Part shown: one piece after another, positions 1 through 9,290 of the stretch | How positions within the stretch are numbered: the first letter of the stretch is position 1 | Layout: every line of letters starts with the position of its first letter | NCBI GenBank assembly: GCA_028820655.1 | Contig: JAPPIK010000056.1 | Location: 151,880-215,879 of the forward strand | Direction of reading: 5' to 3' | DNA from: Candidatus Poribacteria bacterium | Lineage (GTDB): Bacteria; Poribacteria; WGA-4E; JAJDTR01 | DNA length: 64,000 bases | The notes under the pieces: model-generated | Told to the model about the DNA's origin: nothing | The model's database searches: none | What the model saw: the letters and a program-made list of their open reading frames with translations, nothing else | Program-made: the position numbers and the translations under genes

Positions 1-838
1 GTCCGCCCCAGATAGCTGCACGTTCGAAGGATTGAATTCGTTGATAACAAAGAAGGCCCACCGCCAAAAACGTGAAAAATACGAGCGCCAGTACTATAGG
101 CATTATGATAAGACCGTGATAAGGAGTTTTCCCGTAATAAAAATAACCTTTTCGCAGGTCTGGGTGCGTCTGAAGCGGCACGTAGAAGTTGAGTGCTTTT
201 GAGTTTTGAACGAGCCTTTCCGCATTCGCGTATTGCTTCTGCGTGGCATTCTCAGTTGTCATCCATTCTCCCCAAATCTCCCATTTTTGCGGATTGTCAT
301 TCACATCAGTGAGAACAAAAGGGATTTGGGTTACGGCTGATCCATCACCCTCGCCATAGTAGAGATACGCGTATAGCTTGCGATCTTTTAAGCTATACAT
401 TACTTCTTTCGGTTCAACGATGTTTTTCTTCATCCGTTGAAGCGCGTTTCTCAACTTCAGTTCTTCGGAAGGTGACAGCGCCGGCGGACCATCGGCGCCA
501 AATTTGCGGTCAATCTCTTCGTCAACCCCAAGCACAATCACTATCTCCTCGGTCTCTGCATCGGTAAGTATGAATGAGAGACGGCTTGCCGACAGGGATT
601 CTCTAAAGATTGCCTTCAATTTGCCGGCTAACTTCATGTCATGTATTCCCGGAAGTTCAGATGCCAAATCTGCCAGCGGGGGAACTTGCGCATCGAGATC
701 TCGATTCAATTGGAGAATTTGTTTGGTGTAGTAAACGAAAGCGAACGTCAGAATAAGGAGCCCGACGATGAAGTAGGTGAGCAGAAATTTGGAAGCGGTG
801 TAACTGGCTGGGTTATTCTTATCGCGCCGGAAAAACAT
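1..838 (-). CDS. Sensor histidine kinase, N-terminal sensor part (cut by window edge)
   Basis: An open frame runs from an ATG at 838 to the left edge without a stop, about 279 codons. It has a short basic start, a first membrane helix at about residues 17-36 (FLLTYFIVGLLILTFAFVYY), an extracytoplasmic sensor region of about 210 residues, and a second helix near 250-272. It then reads QSFERAAIWGG, which in this kind of kinase leads directly into the dimerisation/phospho-acceptor helix. The catalytic half lies outside the window. Two helices flanking an extracytoplasmic loop just before the helix start is the classic membrane histidine-kinase layout. The ligand is unknown. The gene has its own promoter-like hexamers at 879-907. 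The family call rests on the topology and the last few residues, so another membrane signalling protein is possible. Confidence 0.6.
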   Translation of the reverse strand, partial: MFFRRDKNNPASYTASKFLLTYFIVGLLILTFAFVYYTKQILQLNRDLDAQVPPLADLASELPGIHDMKLAGKLKAIFRESLSASRLSFILTDAETEEIVIVLGVDEEIDRKFGADGPPALSPSEELKLRNALQRMKKNIVEPKEVMYSLKDRKLYAYLYYGEGDGSAVTQIPFVLTDVNDNPQKWEIWGEWMTTENATQKQYANAERLVQNSKALNFYVPLQTHPDLRKGYFYYGKTPYHGLIIMPIVLALVFFTFLAVGLLCYQRIQSFERAAIWGG

Positions 839-1163
839 GGGCTTTCCTCACACTAGGATTCGGAGAAATCTCCAAAATAGTTTATCAGATCGCGCACGAA
901 AAGTCAAGAACGCGTTTTCGCAATTGCGAGGACCATCACGTCTGGAGCGTAAAATTCTCGCCCACAGTGCCCCCATGTATCTCAAATTGCGTCAAGAATT
1001 CAAACCTTGGAATCGACTATTGGCGTTCTCTAAAACCGTGTGAGAAATCTCCGACTGACCTTCTCCTCATCACGTCACTAGCCCGCTCCCTTTGCTAAGC
1101 AATTCTCTGATACACTACAATGAAAGCATCTGAAGAAGCCCCGAAAAATGACAGTGCGGCAAC
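839..1163. other. Intergenic stretch, no gene seen
   Basis: It lies upstream of the kinase gene and downstream of the acetyltransferase stop. Apart from the kinase promoter near 879-907, I see no coding region, RNA fold or repeat that can be supported. Confidence 0.5.
879..907 (-). promoter_or_regulatory. Sigma70-type promoter for the histidine kinase gene
   Basis: On the minus strand TTGACT (902-907) and TAAACT (879-884) are separated by 17 bp and lie 41 bp upstream of the ATG at 838. Confidence 0.5.
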
Positions 1164-2507
1164 TTATTCGAGCGCCCAGACATCCCCGGTGAACGGTGGA
1201 AACAGACAGTCAAGTAAGACAGCCGCATCACTGGTTGCCGAACAGTCGGCAAATTGTGATGTCAACTCGTTGGTCCGGAAACGACCGCATAGGACCTGCC
1301 AAAAGGTCATACCCGGTAGCTGAACATCGCCATCCTCGAACGAACCGGGGCACCATCTGGAAATCTCCGAAAGATGTCCAGCCTCGAACTTCATGCGCAA
1401 TCCGCCTTGATAGAAATTGAGTCTCAATTCTCCGGTATAGGCTTCAGCTACTGTTCCGACGAGGTGTTTTTCAAGGGCGGGATGGATATGCCGCAAAAAT
1501 GCGATTGTATCCGGTATTCGGATATGCCAAGCGTACGAATCCTCATTGCGCAGGACGTAATTCGGCATAGCAGTATATGCCTGGTGGTCCCGTCCGAGGG
1601 TAAAGGCAATTCCCTTGGCATTCTTGCTTTTTCCGTTATCAGCGACAGATGATTTCTTGGCTTTTGCCCATAGTGATCGCAGCAGAGACTGCATGAGGTA
1701 AAGATAGCCAATGCCCGGCTTCAGTTCTAGCTGCGTCACCCAAAAACAGGGATTATCGGAGATCTGCCAAAGCATTGGCAAGTATGTCACATATCCCAAG
1801 CGTGTCCCCGCTAAATCTTCGATAATCTCCCACTCAAACCGGGCTCCACTCCCTTCGGATCGCCCTTCGAGTTCATATTCCCACATTAACGCCGAACGGG
1901 GGCAAGCAAACACCTGCCGTTCGATGGCAATCTGGTACAACTCTTGGATGAAAGCATTATCAACTGGGCTTCGGGCGCGGAGACGGCAGGATTCAGCGCG
2001 CCCTCTCGTTCGAGAGGGGATATTCACATCGTCCAAGATTCTATTCGCCTCCAAGTCCAGCGCCATTTCGTAGCCAAACTGGCGGTAGAACCACGGGATT
2101 CCGGTAATGCCCTGCATTAGTTCACCCTTTTGAGCGCTAACGGCATGAATTACCTCGAACTGTTTTCGCACCAAACCTCGTTTGCGATAGTCTGGATCGG
2201 TTGCGACAAATTCTGGTCGCCCGAGTTTGAAGGGTATTCCACCATAACTCCAAGATTGCGAGATTAGGCACATCGATGACACAATTTCCCGTGCATTGGT
2301 GTCTTCAACGACTGTGAAGTCGGCGGCTTGAGTCGTCGGATGCTTGCCGGTCATCAGGTCGCGCACCGCAAAACCCGCGGCAGATTCTTCGTGAATACGG
2401 GTATTGAAATCAACTAATTCATCGGTATCTTTGCGGGTTGCAAATCGAAGCACAAGGTTGTTGCCCAGCTCGGTCGGCAGTTGATGGAGGCTTGTGTTTT
2501 TGGACAT
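1164..2507 (-). CDS. GNAT-family N-acetyltransferase (Eis-like, 447 aa)
   Basis: The 447-residue protein begins with a GNAT fold. Residues 18-150 read as beta-strand/helix units, with the acyl-CoA-binding stretch around FVATDPDYRKRGLVRKQFEVIH followed by GITGIPWFYRQFGYEMAL. This is the arrangement seen in two-domain GNAT proteins of the Eis/YpeA type. The remaining ~290 residues would hold the second GNAT-like and C-terminal sterol-carrier-like domains of Eis proteins, consistent with the length. It should transfer an acetyl group from acetyl-CoA to an amine; the substrate cannot be read from sequence. The gene follows the PhyH gene on the same strand with a 73-bp gap, so co-transcription is possible. 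Confidence 0.75.
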   Translation of the reverse strand: MSKNTSLHQLPTELGNNLVLRFATRKDTDELVDFNTRIHEESAAGFAVRDLMTGKHPTTQAADFTVVEDTNAREIVSSMCLISQSWSYGGIPFKLGRPEFVATDPDYRKRGLVRKQFEVIHAVSAQKGELMQGITGIPWFYRQFGYEMALDLEANRILDDVNIPSRTRGRAESCRLRARSPVDNAFIQELYQIAIERQVFACPRSALMWEYELEGRSEGSGARFEWEIIEDLAGTRLGYVTYLPMLWQISDNPCFWVTQLELKPGIGYLYLMQSLLRSLWAKAKKSSVADNGKSKNAKGIAFTLGRDHQAYTAMPNYVLRNEDSYAWHIRIPDTIAFLRHIHPALEKHLVGTVAEAYTGELRLNFYQGGLRMKFEAGHLSEISRWCPGSFEDGDVQLPGMTFWQVLCGRFRTNELTSQFADCSATSDAAVLLDCLFPPFTGDVWALE

Positions 2508-2580
2508 CCGGATATTTCACAATTATTAGCTTTCGCTCGGATGATGCAATGGCAGTATTGGTAATCCCGCCATGTTTTCT

Positions 2581-3468
2581 TCATTCACCCTCGCGCCGCG
2601 GCCGCACGACCGTTTTACCGTCTTCCTCAATTAACGGGCGATTATAGATGTATGGAGGTTCGAGCACAGCTTGCTGCGCATCGGTCAATTCTGAAATCCA
2701 CTCGGGCTGGCTAGTTGCGTAATAGCCGCTGTCATAGTGCAGATACTTTGGTGTATAGCGGTGGAGAATACAGCGGCGCTCGGTTTTGCTTTTCCACGGA
2801 AGTCCGCCGTGCGTTGTCGCTTCGTTGAATATTATCAAATCACCCGCCTTTAAGACTGGTTGGTAGACAACGTCTTTGTACGTTTCCCACTCTTCAAAGT
2901 TTCGTGGACCTCTGTCCATCGGAAATGGAAAGTTGGCTTTGTGGCTTCCGGGCACGAGGCAAAGTCCACCGTCGCCGTCGTTGACATCGCTGAGATAGAA
3001 TTGGCAAACGATCAGCCCGCAGCGCATTCGCCCATTCTGGTAAACATAGTGACGCGATCCGTTAAAATCAACGTTTCCATGACCGTGCAAGGTCAGGCCT
3101 TCACACCCTTCCTTCATGGTGAGTACTTCCACACCGTGATCTATTTTCCATCCCCTACCCATCATCGTATTGAGATATGGGATAAGTTTGCGATGCGCGA
3201 TCAAATCTCGAAACGGCTGACACCAAGGTTGCTCCCAAGCGATCATATCGATCCAAAAGGAATATGGCCCAGACTGGCCCGAGAAGGGCTTCCCCTGCGG
3301 CCCCGGAGATCCAAATTCACTGCGTTTGTCCGGATTCGCGCTCAGAGCCTCATCGAAGGAGTGAATTTCTTCCGGCGTAAGGAACCCTCGAACAATAAGG
3401 AAGCCTTGCAGATCGTAAAGGTATTTCTCTCGGTCACTCATTGTCGCAAAGTCAACCTGTTCATTCAT
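2581..3468 (-). CDS. Phytanoyl-CoA dioxygenase (PhyH) family protein
   Basis: This is a 295-residue Fe(II)/2-oxoglutarate-dependent oxygenase of the PhyH family. The double-stranded beta-helix core is recognisable from FLIVRGFLTPEEIHSF at the start, the metal-site region LTLHGHGNVDF (His128/His130), the central FYLSDVNDGDGGLCLVPGSHKANF, and the distal metal His220 in ATTHGGLPW followed by an Arg-rich strand RRCILHRYTP for 2-oxoglutarate binding. The first site reads H-G-H-G-N rather than a plain H-x-D, so the exact acidic ligand is unclear. Expansions of PhyH proteins are typical of Poribacteria. The substrate is unknown; small-molecule hydroxylation in the cytoplasm is inferred. Confidence 0.85.
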   Translation of the reverse strand: MNEQVDFATMSDREKYLYDLQGFLIVRGFLTPEEIHSFDEALSANPDKRSEFGSPGPQGKPFSGQSGPYSFWIDMIAWEQPWCQPFRDLIAHRKLIPYLNTMMGRGWKIDHGVEVLTMKEGCEGLTLHGHGNVDFNGSRHYVYQNGRMRCGLIVCQFYLSDVNDGDGGLCLVPGSHKANFPFPMDRGPRNFEEWETYKDVVYQPVLKAGDLIIFNEATTHGGLPWKSKTERRCILHRYTPKYLHYDSGYYATSQPEWISELTDAQQAVLEPPYIYNRPLIEEDGKTVVRPRREGE

Positions 3469-3589
3469 AGCTTTAGGACCTCGTGGTAACGATCAACGAT
3501 TCGAAACAGTAGCCCTGTCACAGCAATGTGCTACTGCTGTACATGTGGTGACTCCTAGCTGACTTTTCCGCATCGTTTGGATGCAGGCC

Positions 3590-6259
3590 TTAGGAGTTCT
3601 CGGCTTTCGATTTTAATTGGTAAATATGATTTAAAGCATCAAGCGGCGACAATTGGTTTAGGTCGAGTTGCCGCAATTCCTCAACGACTGGATGGGTTTT
3701 AGGGGTAAAAAGGGCAAGCTGAAGTTCGTCACCTTGAAGTGCGGATCTCGAAAGGCGGTTACGCGGGCGAGGCATTTTGCGGCTGGTTCTTGGCGGCGGA
3801 GTAGACGCTTCAGATTCTACACTCAGGTTGTGCTGCTCAAGCACATCCAAAATCTGTTGAGCCCGTTCGATGACTGCATTCGGTAAACCTGCCAATCGGG
3901 CAACTTGAATTCCGTAACTCTGATCGGTCCCGCCCTTGACAACTTTTCGCAGAAAGGTCACCGCGTGACCATCTTCGTGAACGGCAACGTTGAAATTCTT
4001 TACAGGTTTATATTTTCCGGCTAACTCAATGAGTTCATGATAGTGAGTGGCAAACTGGGTTTTTGCGCCAATACGTTTCTCGTCAAGAATGAATTCAGCG
4101 ACAGCCCACGCAATACTTAATCCGTCGAAGGTGCTCGTGCCGCGACCAATTTCGTCAAGTACGATAAGACTTTTGCGGGTGGCGTTGTTTAAAATGTTGG
4201 CTGTCTCGTTCATTTCTACCAGAAAGGTACTTTGCCCCATTACGAGATTGTCGGACGCACCAACACGGGTAAATATTCGGTCGACAATGCCAATTTTCGC
4301 CGCCGAAGCAGGCACGAAACTGCCCATCTGCGCCAACAATGTAATGAGTGCCGTCTGTCTAAGATAGGTGCTTTTCCCGCTCATGTTCGGTCCCGTGATA
4401 ATGTGCATCTGGTGATCACGGCAGTTTAATTCCGTGTCGTTTGGGACAAACCCCTCTTGAGTAAACAGTCGCTCGACTACGGGGTGACGACCGTTTCGGA
4501 TAATGATTTCATCACTCTCGTCAACAATCGGTTTTGAATAGTCGTATTTAGAGGCAATGTAGGCTAAGTTGGCGATGACATCAGTCATTGCTACGACCGA
4601 AGCAACTCGCTGGATACGCTCGGTCATGTGAGCAACCTGACCGCGGATTTCGCAGAATAGGTCGTATTCTAGAGTTTGAATCTGGTCTTCGGCGTTCAGG
4701 ATTCGCGATTCGCGCTCCTTGAGTTCTGGAGTAATAAACCTTTCAGCGTTTACCAGTGTTTGTTTACGAATGTAGTCCTCCGGGATGAGATTGAGATTTG
4801 CTTTCGTCACCTCAATGTAGTATCCGAAAACTTGGTTAAACCCGATCTTGAGAGAGGTTATTCCTGTCTTCTCACGTTCCTTTTGCTGCAGTGACGCGAT
4901 CCAATCTTTACCCTCACCCGCTATAAGCCGCAATTCATCTAACTCCCCACTATATCCATCGCGGATTAATCCCCCATCACGTACGGTCGCGGGCGGCTCC
5001 GGGTCTATTGCAACCTCGATTAGGTCGCTCAACTCTGACAATGGATCCAGCTCCTCATTCATAGATTTGAGCAATGAGGATTTGCAAACCTGTAGCTGTT
5101 CTTTTACGATCGGAATCAGTTGCAACGAGTTTTTCAACGCGATGAGGTCGCGGGCATTCGCGGACCCCAGGCTAACGCGGGAAATCAAACGTTCAATGTC
5201 GTACATTCCACTTAACGCTTCGCGCAGATCTTCTTGCGAACTCACGCGGTCTTTCAATTCACCCAGCGATTCCAACCGGGCGTCGATCTCCGTCGTCTTC
5301 AATAGAGGCTGCAAAACGCATTGACGCAACTTACGTCCGCCCATTGGCGTGACGGTTTCGTCCAGAACTTCCAGCAACGTGCCTCTTGAAGAGGCGTCGC
5401 GAAGAGACGATGTCAATTCCAGATTTCGCTGCGTATCCGCGTCCAGTACCATAAAGTTCGAGATGGTGTAGGTGTGAAGGGAGAGGATATGTTCAACCTC
5501 CTGCTTCTGCGTTTCATGCAGGTAATATACCAAGGCACCCGCGGCGCAAGTTGCAGCGTGGAGATGCTCGCAGCCAAAGCCATCGAGCGAGAGCGTATTA
5601 AAGTGTTGCAGAAGCTCAGCGCGTGCGCTTTCAAGAACAAAACGCCAGTCAGGCAGAAAATTAACCACCACCTTTAAATCTGTGCGAAGCCGCTCAAACA
5701 TTTTCTCATCCTCGAATGATTCAGAGAATAAGCACTCCTTGGGACTGAACCGGTGTAGTTCTGCCCAGAGTTTTGGCGCGTCCATCAGCTCGGTTACTGA
5801 AAATTCCCCAGTCGAAAGGTCGGCGGCGGCGAGGCCGTAATTACCATTAAGTTGATATATCGCAACAAGGTAGTTATTTGACTTCTTCTCCAGCGCCTTC
5901 GGATCTGTCAGTGTCCCGGGAGTGACAACTCGTACTACATCCCGTTTGACTATGCCTTTCGCCGCTTTGGGATCTTCCATCTGCTCCGAAATCGCCACGT
6001 TATAACCCGCCATCACCAATTTGTAAAGATACGAGTCGATAGCGTGATGCGGTACACCCGCCATGGGAATGGCGCCGCCTTTACTATCCTTGTCTCTGGA
6101 TGTGAGAGTTATTCCCAGCACGCGTGAGATCAGTTCCGCATCGTCATAAAACGCCTCATAAAAATCTCCAACTCGACACAGAAGAATGGCGTCGGCGTGC
6201 TGATCCTTCAGGCGCTTGTATTGCTCCATTAACGGGGAGAATTGTTGTTGTTTTGCCAT
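3590..6259 (-). CDS. mutS: DNA mismatch repair protein MutS
   Basis: MutS recognises mispaired or unpaired bases and starts repair. The mismatch-contacting Phe-x-Glu appears as GDFYEAFYDDA near residue 33. Connector, core and clamp regions follow, then the ATPase with Walker A GPNMSGKST, Walker B LIVLDEIGRGTSTFDG and the FATHYHEL sensor, and a C-terminal helix region. The start is set at the ATG at 6259 (MAKQQQFSPLMEQYKRL). The longer frame from 6340 would begin upstream of the likely transcription start, because consensus promoter hexamers sit at 6322-6350. At 889 residues it has the normal length. No mutL is next to it; a PhyH gene follows downstream on the same strand after a 121-bp gap. 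Confidence 0.97.
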   Translation of the reverse strand: MAKQQQFSPLMEQYKRLKDQHADAILLCRVGDFYEAFYDDAELISRVLGITLTSRDKDSKGGAIPMAGVPHHAIDSYLYKLVMAGYNVAISEQMEDPKAAKGIVKRDVVRVVTPGTLTDPKALEKKSNNYLVAIYQLNGNYGLAAADLSTGEFSVTELMDAPKLWAELHRFSPKECLFSESFEDEKMFERLRTDLKVVVNFLPDWRFVLESARAELLQHFNTLSLDGFGCEHLHAATCAAGALVYYLHETQKQEVEHILSLHTYTISNFMVLDADTQRNLELTSSLRDASSRGTLLEVLDETVTPMGGRKLRQCVLQPLLKTTEIDARLESLGELKDRVSSQEDLREALSGMYDIERLISRVSLGSANARDLIALKNSLQLIPIVKEQLQVCKSSLLKSMNEELDPLSELSDLIEVAIDPEPPATVRDGGLIRDGYSGELDELRLIAGEGKDWIASLQQKEREKTGITSLKIGFNQVFGYYIEVTKANLNLIPEDYIRKQTLVNAERFITPELKERESRILNAEDQIQTLEYDLFCEIRGQVAHMTERIQRVASVVAMTDVIANLAYIASKYDYSKPIVDESDEIIIRNGRHPVVERLFTQEGFVPNDTELNCRDHQMHIITGPNMSGKSTYLRQTALITLLAQMGSFVPASAAKIGIVDRIFTRVGASDNLVMGQSTFLVEMNETANILNNATRKSLIVLDEIGRGTSTFDGLSIAWAVAEFILDEKRIGAKTQFATHYHELIELAGKYKPVKNFNVAVHEDGHAVTFLRKVVKGGTDQSYGIQVARLAGLPNAVIERAQQILDVLEQHNLSVESEASTPPPRTSRKMPRPRNRLSRSALQGDELQLALFTPKTHPVVEELRQLDLNQLSPLDALNHIYQLKSKAENS

Positions 6260-6321
6260 TTTCCGAAAGCGTCTTGCGTGGGAACAAACGGTTAGGAATT
6301 GAGGTAAGTCTGATCCGAAAT

Positions 6322-6350
6322 AGGATAGCACCGCTTCCAATCTGCGTCAA
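6322..6350 (-). promoter_or_regulatory. Promoter of mutS
   Basis: On the minus strand TTGACG (6345-6350), a 17-bp spacer and TATCCT (6322-6327). The predicted transcription start near 6315 supports translation from the ATG at 6259. Confidence 0.6.
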
Positions 6351-6363
6351 TCCCTAAATGCCA

Positions 6364-6391
6364 TTGCATATGTTTGAGGGTGTGGTATAAT
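6364..6391 (+). promoter_or_regulatory. Strong promoter with extended -10
   Basis: TTGCAT (6364-6369), 16-bp spacer, TATAAT (6386-6391), with a TGG directly before the -10 hexamer (extended -10). It points to the foldable region 6398-6580 and the membrane-protein gene at 6638. Confidence 0.65.
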
Positions 6392-6397
6392 CAATTC

Positions 6398-6580
6398 AAA
6401 AGACGTTTCATGATTACGCTTCCGCGAGGACTCCCGTTTGGCGGGGCCTTGCAAACTACAGCGGTTAGAGCAAGAACGTCTCCGCTTTATATGACCGCGT
6501 GCAGATAGTGACTATCTTCAATTTCGGTCCTGGGACTGCAGACCGTGGCAAGCCCGTAGTCATGCTCATTGAAGTCTGAC
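6398..6580 (+). ncRNA. Candidate structured RNA or long 5' leader
   Basis: Directly downstream of a strong promoter, the two ends pair: 6409-6418 (CATGATTACG) with 6555-6564 (CGTAGTCATG) forms 10 pairs with one G-U. The helix continues as CTT/AAG (6419-6421 with 6550-6552) and CCGCG/CGTGG (6422-6426 with 6544-6548), with small bulges. Inside lie a CCCG/CGGG hairpin near 6433-6445 and the perfect hairpin AGATAG-TGA-CTATCT near 6503-6517. A closed rod with internal hairpins is what a stable RNA such as 6S RNA looks like, but I recognise no family signature. It could equally be a regulatory leader of the gene at 6638. No terminator is visible at its 3' end. Confidence 0.4.
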
Positions 6581-6637
6581 ACATTCAATCTAATTCATGG
6601 GCTTGCTGGCGGCTGGCGCCGGCACGCGCTTTACTGT

Positions 6638-7693
6638 ATGACGATAAAAACCCTCCTCTCTAAATTCCTTTTCCCAACACTAATCGCAGTTGTCATCAGC
6701 TACTTTCTTTTAACGGAAATCTCGCGCCCAGACACTCCAACATCCGAGAAATACAGTGCATTTCAGTTAATCAAGAAGGGTGTGGAAGAGATCGTGACGA
6801 CACTTGGCAAAATCTCGTTTTGGGCAGTCACCATCGGGTTTTTTCTATATTCGTCACTGGTTTGGACAAAAGCTCTTCGTTTTCGTGAGTTGCTTGAGTT
6901 AAACGTTCCGGTTACGCAACTTACCCCTATCCTCGCGTTGCATACCTTTTGGGGTAACCTCCTACCGATGCGCAGCGGCGATCTTTCCTATATCTACTTG
7001 ATGAAGCGTAGAGAAGGAGTAGATGAAACAAAGAGTGTCGCATCACTGATGTTGGCGAGCATCATCGATCTTATGTCACTGTTGGCGTTCATGGTCGGCA
7101 CAGGTTGGTTGCTCCGCTCTAGTCTCGTTGGAGAACTATCTTACACGATTCTCTTTGCAGCGCCTCTCCTAATTTTCTGCGCGTTGGCGGTTTTGCTTTC
7201 TACCGCGTGCATTGCACCCAAAGCATGCGTTTCTATTGCTTCCTATTGTGCCCAACCTTTACTCAATTTCGAAAAGCGGCCAATTACGTGGTTGGTGACC
7301 AAATGTCTTGACGTCGTTCATGAATTGACGCATATCCGTTTTGACTGGCGTTTCTCCAAAATATGGGGGTATTCTCTCCTCGGTTTGGGAATCCGTTTTG
7401 GATTCCAGTGCTATCTTGCACGTGAAATGGGTATTCATATCTCCGTTATTAGCTTGATTTTTGCATTGGCGTTCACCAGTATTTTCAACCTGTTGCCCGT
7501 TCAAAGCATTGGCAATTTCGGGACGGTGGAATTTCCTTTCGTGGCGGTGTTAACACTTCTCGGAACAGAGGAAAAGCCGGCGATCGTTGCCGGATTCAGC
7601 CTACACCTGATTATTCTACTCTACTGCATTCCATTGGGCGTCTATGGGTTGATTAAGAAAACGCGTCACCGAAATCAGGAAATGAAGAAATAA
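6638..7693 (+). CDS. LPG synthase TM / flippase-like (UPF0104) membrane protein
   Basis: This protein of about 351 residues has around eight predicted membrane helices. It matches the lysylphosphatidylglycerol synthase transmembrane / AglD-like family: the central stretch HTFWGNLLPMRSGDLSYIYL resembles the family's conserved N-x-x-x-P-x-R-x-G-(D/E) motif, and AFTSIFNLLPVQSIGNFGTVE resembles the late L-P-x-x-x-G-x-G-x-x-E motif. These proteins move or modify lipid-linked molecules in the inner membrane; the substrate here is unknown. The start is placed at the ATG at 6638 (MTIKTLLSKFLFP), which gives a clean first helix. A longer TTG-initiated frame from 6569 would overlap the foldable RNA region. 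Confidence 0.75.
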   Translation: MTIKTLLSKFLFPTLIAVVISYFLLTEISRPDTPTSEKYSAFQLIKKGVEEIVTTLGKISFWAVTIGFFLYSSLVWTKALRFRELLELNVPVTQLTPILALHTFWGNLLPMRSGDLSYIYLMKRREGVDETKSVASLMLASIIDLMSLLAFMVGTGWLLRSSLVGELSYTILFAAPLLIFCALAVLLSTACIAPKACVSIASYCAQPLLNFEKRPITWLVTKCLDVVHELTHIRFDWRFSKIWGYSLLGLGIRFGFQCYLAREMGIHISVISLIFALAFTSIFNLLPVQSIGNFGTVEFPFVAVLTLLGTEEKPAIVAGFSLHLIILLYCIPLGVYGLIKKTRHRNQEMKK

Positions 7694-7741
7694 CAGAGTT
7701 CGGATGATGCCCCAATCTTAACGATTTTCGGTGCTGTTCGG

Positions 7742-8553
7742 ATGCCAAATACCAGCAAACTCATCGTATTTGTCGGCATTTGCTTTTCTGCCGCTGTTAA
7801 GGCTCCTGCTATCGTCGTTGACATTTCCGTCGGGCCCATCTCCAGTAATGGCGGGTCCGGTCCGATGCTTCCGCCAATTGATCGAAGTTCATTCTTGTTG
7901 TATGATGAAACCGGTTGGAACGATGCGATTGTATACTGCGCTGCCTTGAAATGGGTAACGGCATCACGGTTCTATCCTGTTTTGGACTCCGGTTTGCTCG
8001 CCGGGACGTGTGGACGAAAGGCGGTTTCAGACGAAACTGGGTCGGTAATACTTCAGGTGGCGAACGCTGGATCTCCCTTAGTGCCTCTTCAAGGACTAAC
8101 TTTCACTGGTTTAATTTTGGATTAGAGTCAGTTTTTCCCAAGAGAAAAGACGGCTCTCACGACTGGCGAGGGCTGATGTTCGGTCTCGGAGGTAGCATAT
8201 TCCATGCGGAAGACAGAATGTACCCCGGCTCAAGATACATAACCCATTTTGAACAGTGGGCACGCACAGGGCATTATGATGGAAAACCCGGGCAAGTGCA
8301 ACTCATGCATGAAGTACAAAACTTTGATGACTTGTCAAGTTCCGGTTTCGGGGTCGGCTGGTATTTTCTCCTGGGTTTTAGTTTTTAATTCTCAGAGACC
8401 ATCTCCATCACGCCCCACCTACGATTCGATTATGGTCGGATAAATGTGAAAGACAAGGATTCACAAATCTTGGACGATTTGGTGTTTGAGGGTACAACAA
8501 TTGCTCTTTCCGGTTCAATTCATTTCCGAAATTCCCCTTTGCAATTGCGTTAG
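7742..8553 (+). pseudogene. Broken outer-membrane beta-barrel gene (frameshift plus in-frame stop)
   Basis: Three pieces read like one outer-membrane protein. Piece one starts at 7742 with a signal-peptide-like MPNTSKLIVFVGICFSAAVKA and stays sensible to about 7945. Piece two, in another frame from about 7945 to 8385, has alternating polar/aromatic strands (GLRFARRDVW, FHWFNFGLESVF, FGVGWYFLLGFSF). Piece three continues in the same frame after a TAA at 8386-8388 and gives further strands (ISITPHLRFDYGRINV, GTTIALSGSIHFR) up to TAG at 8551. One frame change and one internal stop therefore break an otherwise coherent barrel of about 270 residues. Sequencing error cannot be excluded. No named family is recognised. 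Confidence 0.5.
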
Positions 8554-9080
8554 GTTAGGATATAATTTTGAAGCGGTAGAAATACATATGCAGTTACACG
8601 CCGCCAACGAGAGTCATCTAGGTTCGAAAACGGTTCTCCCTAGAATCGTGCCGCCTTAAATGGTCGCCAAATGCCTTATTGCCCGCATTAACGGTTCGAA
8701 TCCAATAGACATCTTTCCGAAATAGTTCTTTGGGGGTACGGTAACCTTGCCGATTAGAATTACTATACTATTTGATGCCTTCTCAAGGGACGCCTTTGGT
8801 GATGTGAAAAATTTTACACAGTCTGACGATATGATCATGGTAACCGTCTTGTGGCGTCCACTCTCGATTGAATTATCTATTCCGTCAATCAAGCGCTGGC
8901 TCCGATGTTCCTTGATGGGCCTGGGACATACAGTTTGGCTGTGCCCTGACAGCCGCTTTCGAGCCAACTTTTCCTCCCTCCCGCAACTTGGAACTTTTGG
9001 ATTGACAACTTAACATGTATGTGGTATATTTTAACATGGCGCCCGTCATGGAGGCGGAACTTTTTTTTCCGTTGGCATCT

Positions 9081-9290
9081 TGTTAGCATCACGATTCCTG
9101 AGAACCCTCTCCGGCAAAGGGATTCTCCATTTTGAATAATGCTAACACGTCGCTTAAACCGGCGCTCTGTTAGCATCTCTTTCCACTAAATCGCTTCAAT
9201 GAGAAAATTCGGGGATCAAGCGAGAGGACAGCGAGTGCGATAGTGATTCGAGCGTTCATTGAGGCACGAGATGACCGAATTTGCTAACAT
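9081..9290. repeat. Alternating inverted nonamers TGTTAGCAT / ATGCTAACA
   Basis: TGTTAGCAT occurs at 9081-9089 and 9168-9176. Its complement ATGCTAACA occurs at 9139-9147, and a near copy (TTGCTAACA) at 9281-9289. The four sites form two consecutive inverted pairs, about 67 and 122 bp long. Ends of small decayed elements or binding sites are both possible. Confidence 0.4.
9214..9246 (+). repeat. Intergenic repeat family A (degenerate copy)
   Basis: GATCAAGCGAGAGGACAGCG followed by AGTGCGATAG, a divergent member of the family best seen at 9664 and 9733. Confidence 0.55.

Noticed and set aside
2860-3489. Open frame of 209 codons on the plus strand
   Set aside because: It lies entirely antisense to the PhyH gene, which has clear family motifs; no family resemblance or ribosome-binding site.
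6459-6480. tRNA-like D-arm (ACAGCGGTTAGAGC)
   Set aside because: No T-arm, anticodon stem or acceptor stem in register; explained better as part of a different RNA fold.
8656-9176. Overlapping frames on both strands (95-103 codons)
   Set aside because: Composition is not protein-like overall. A short stretch near 8890-8950 looks like a gene remnant in another frame, but is too short to call.
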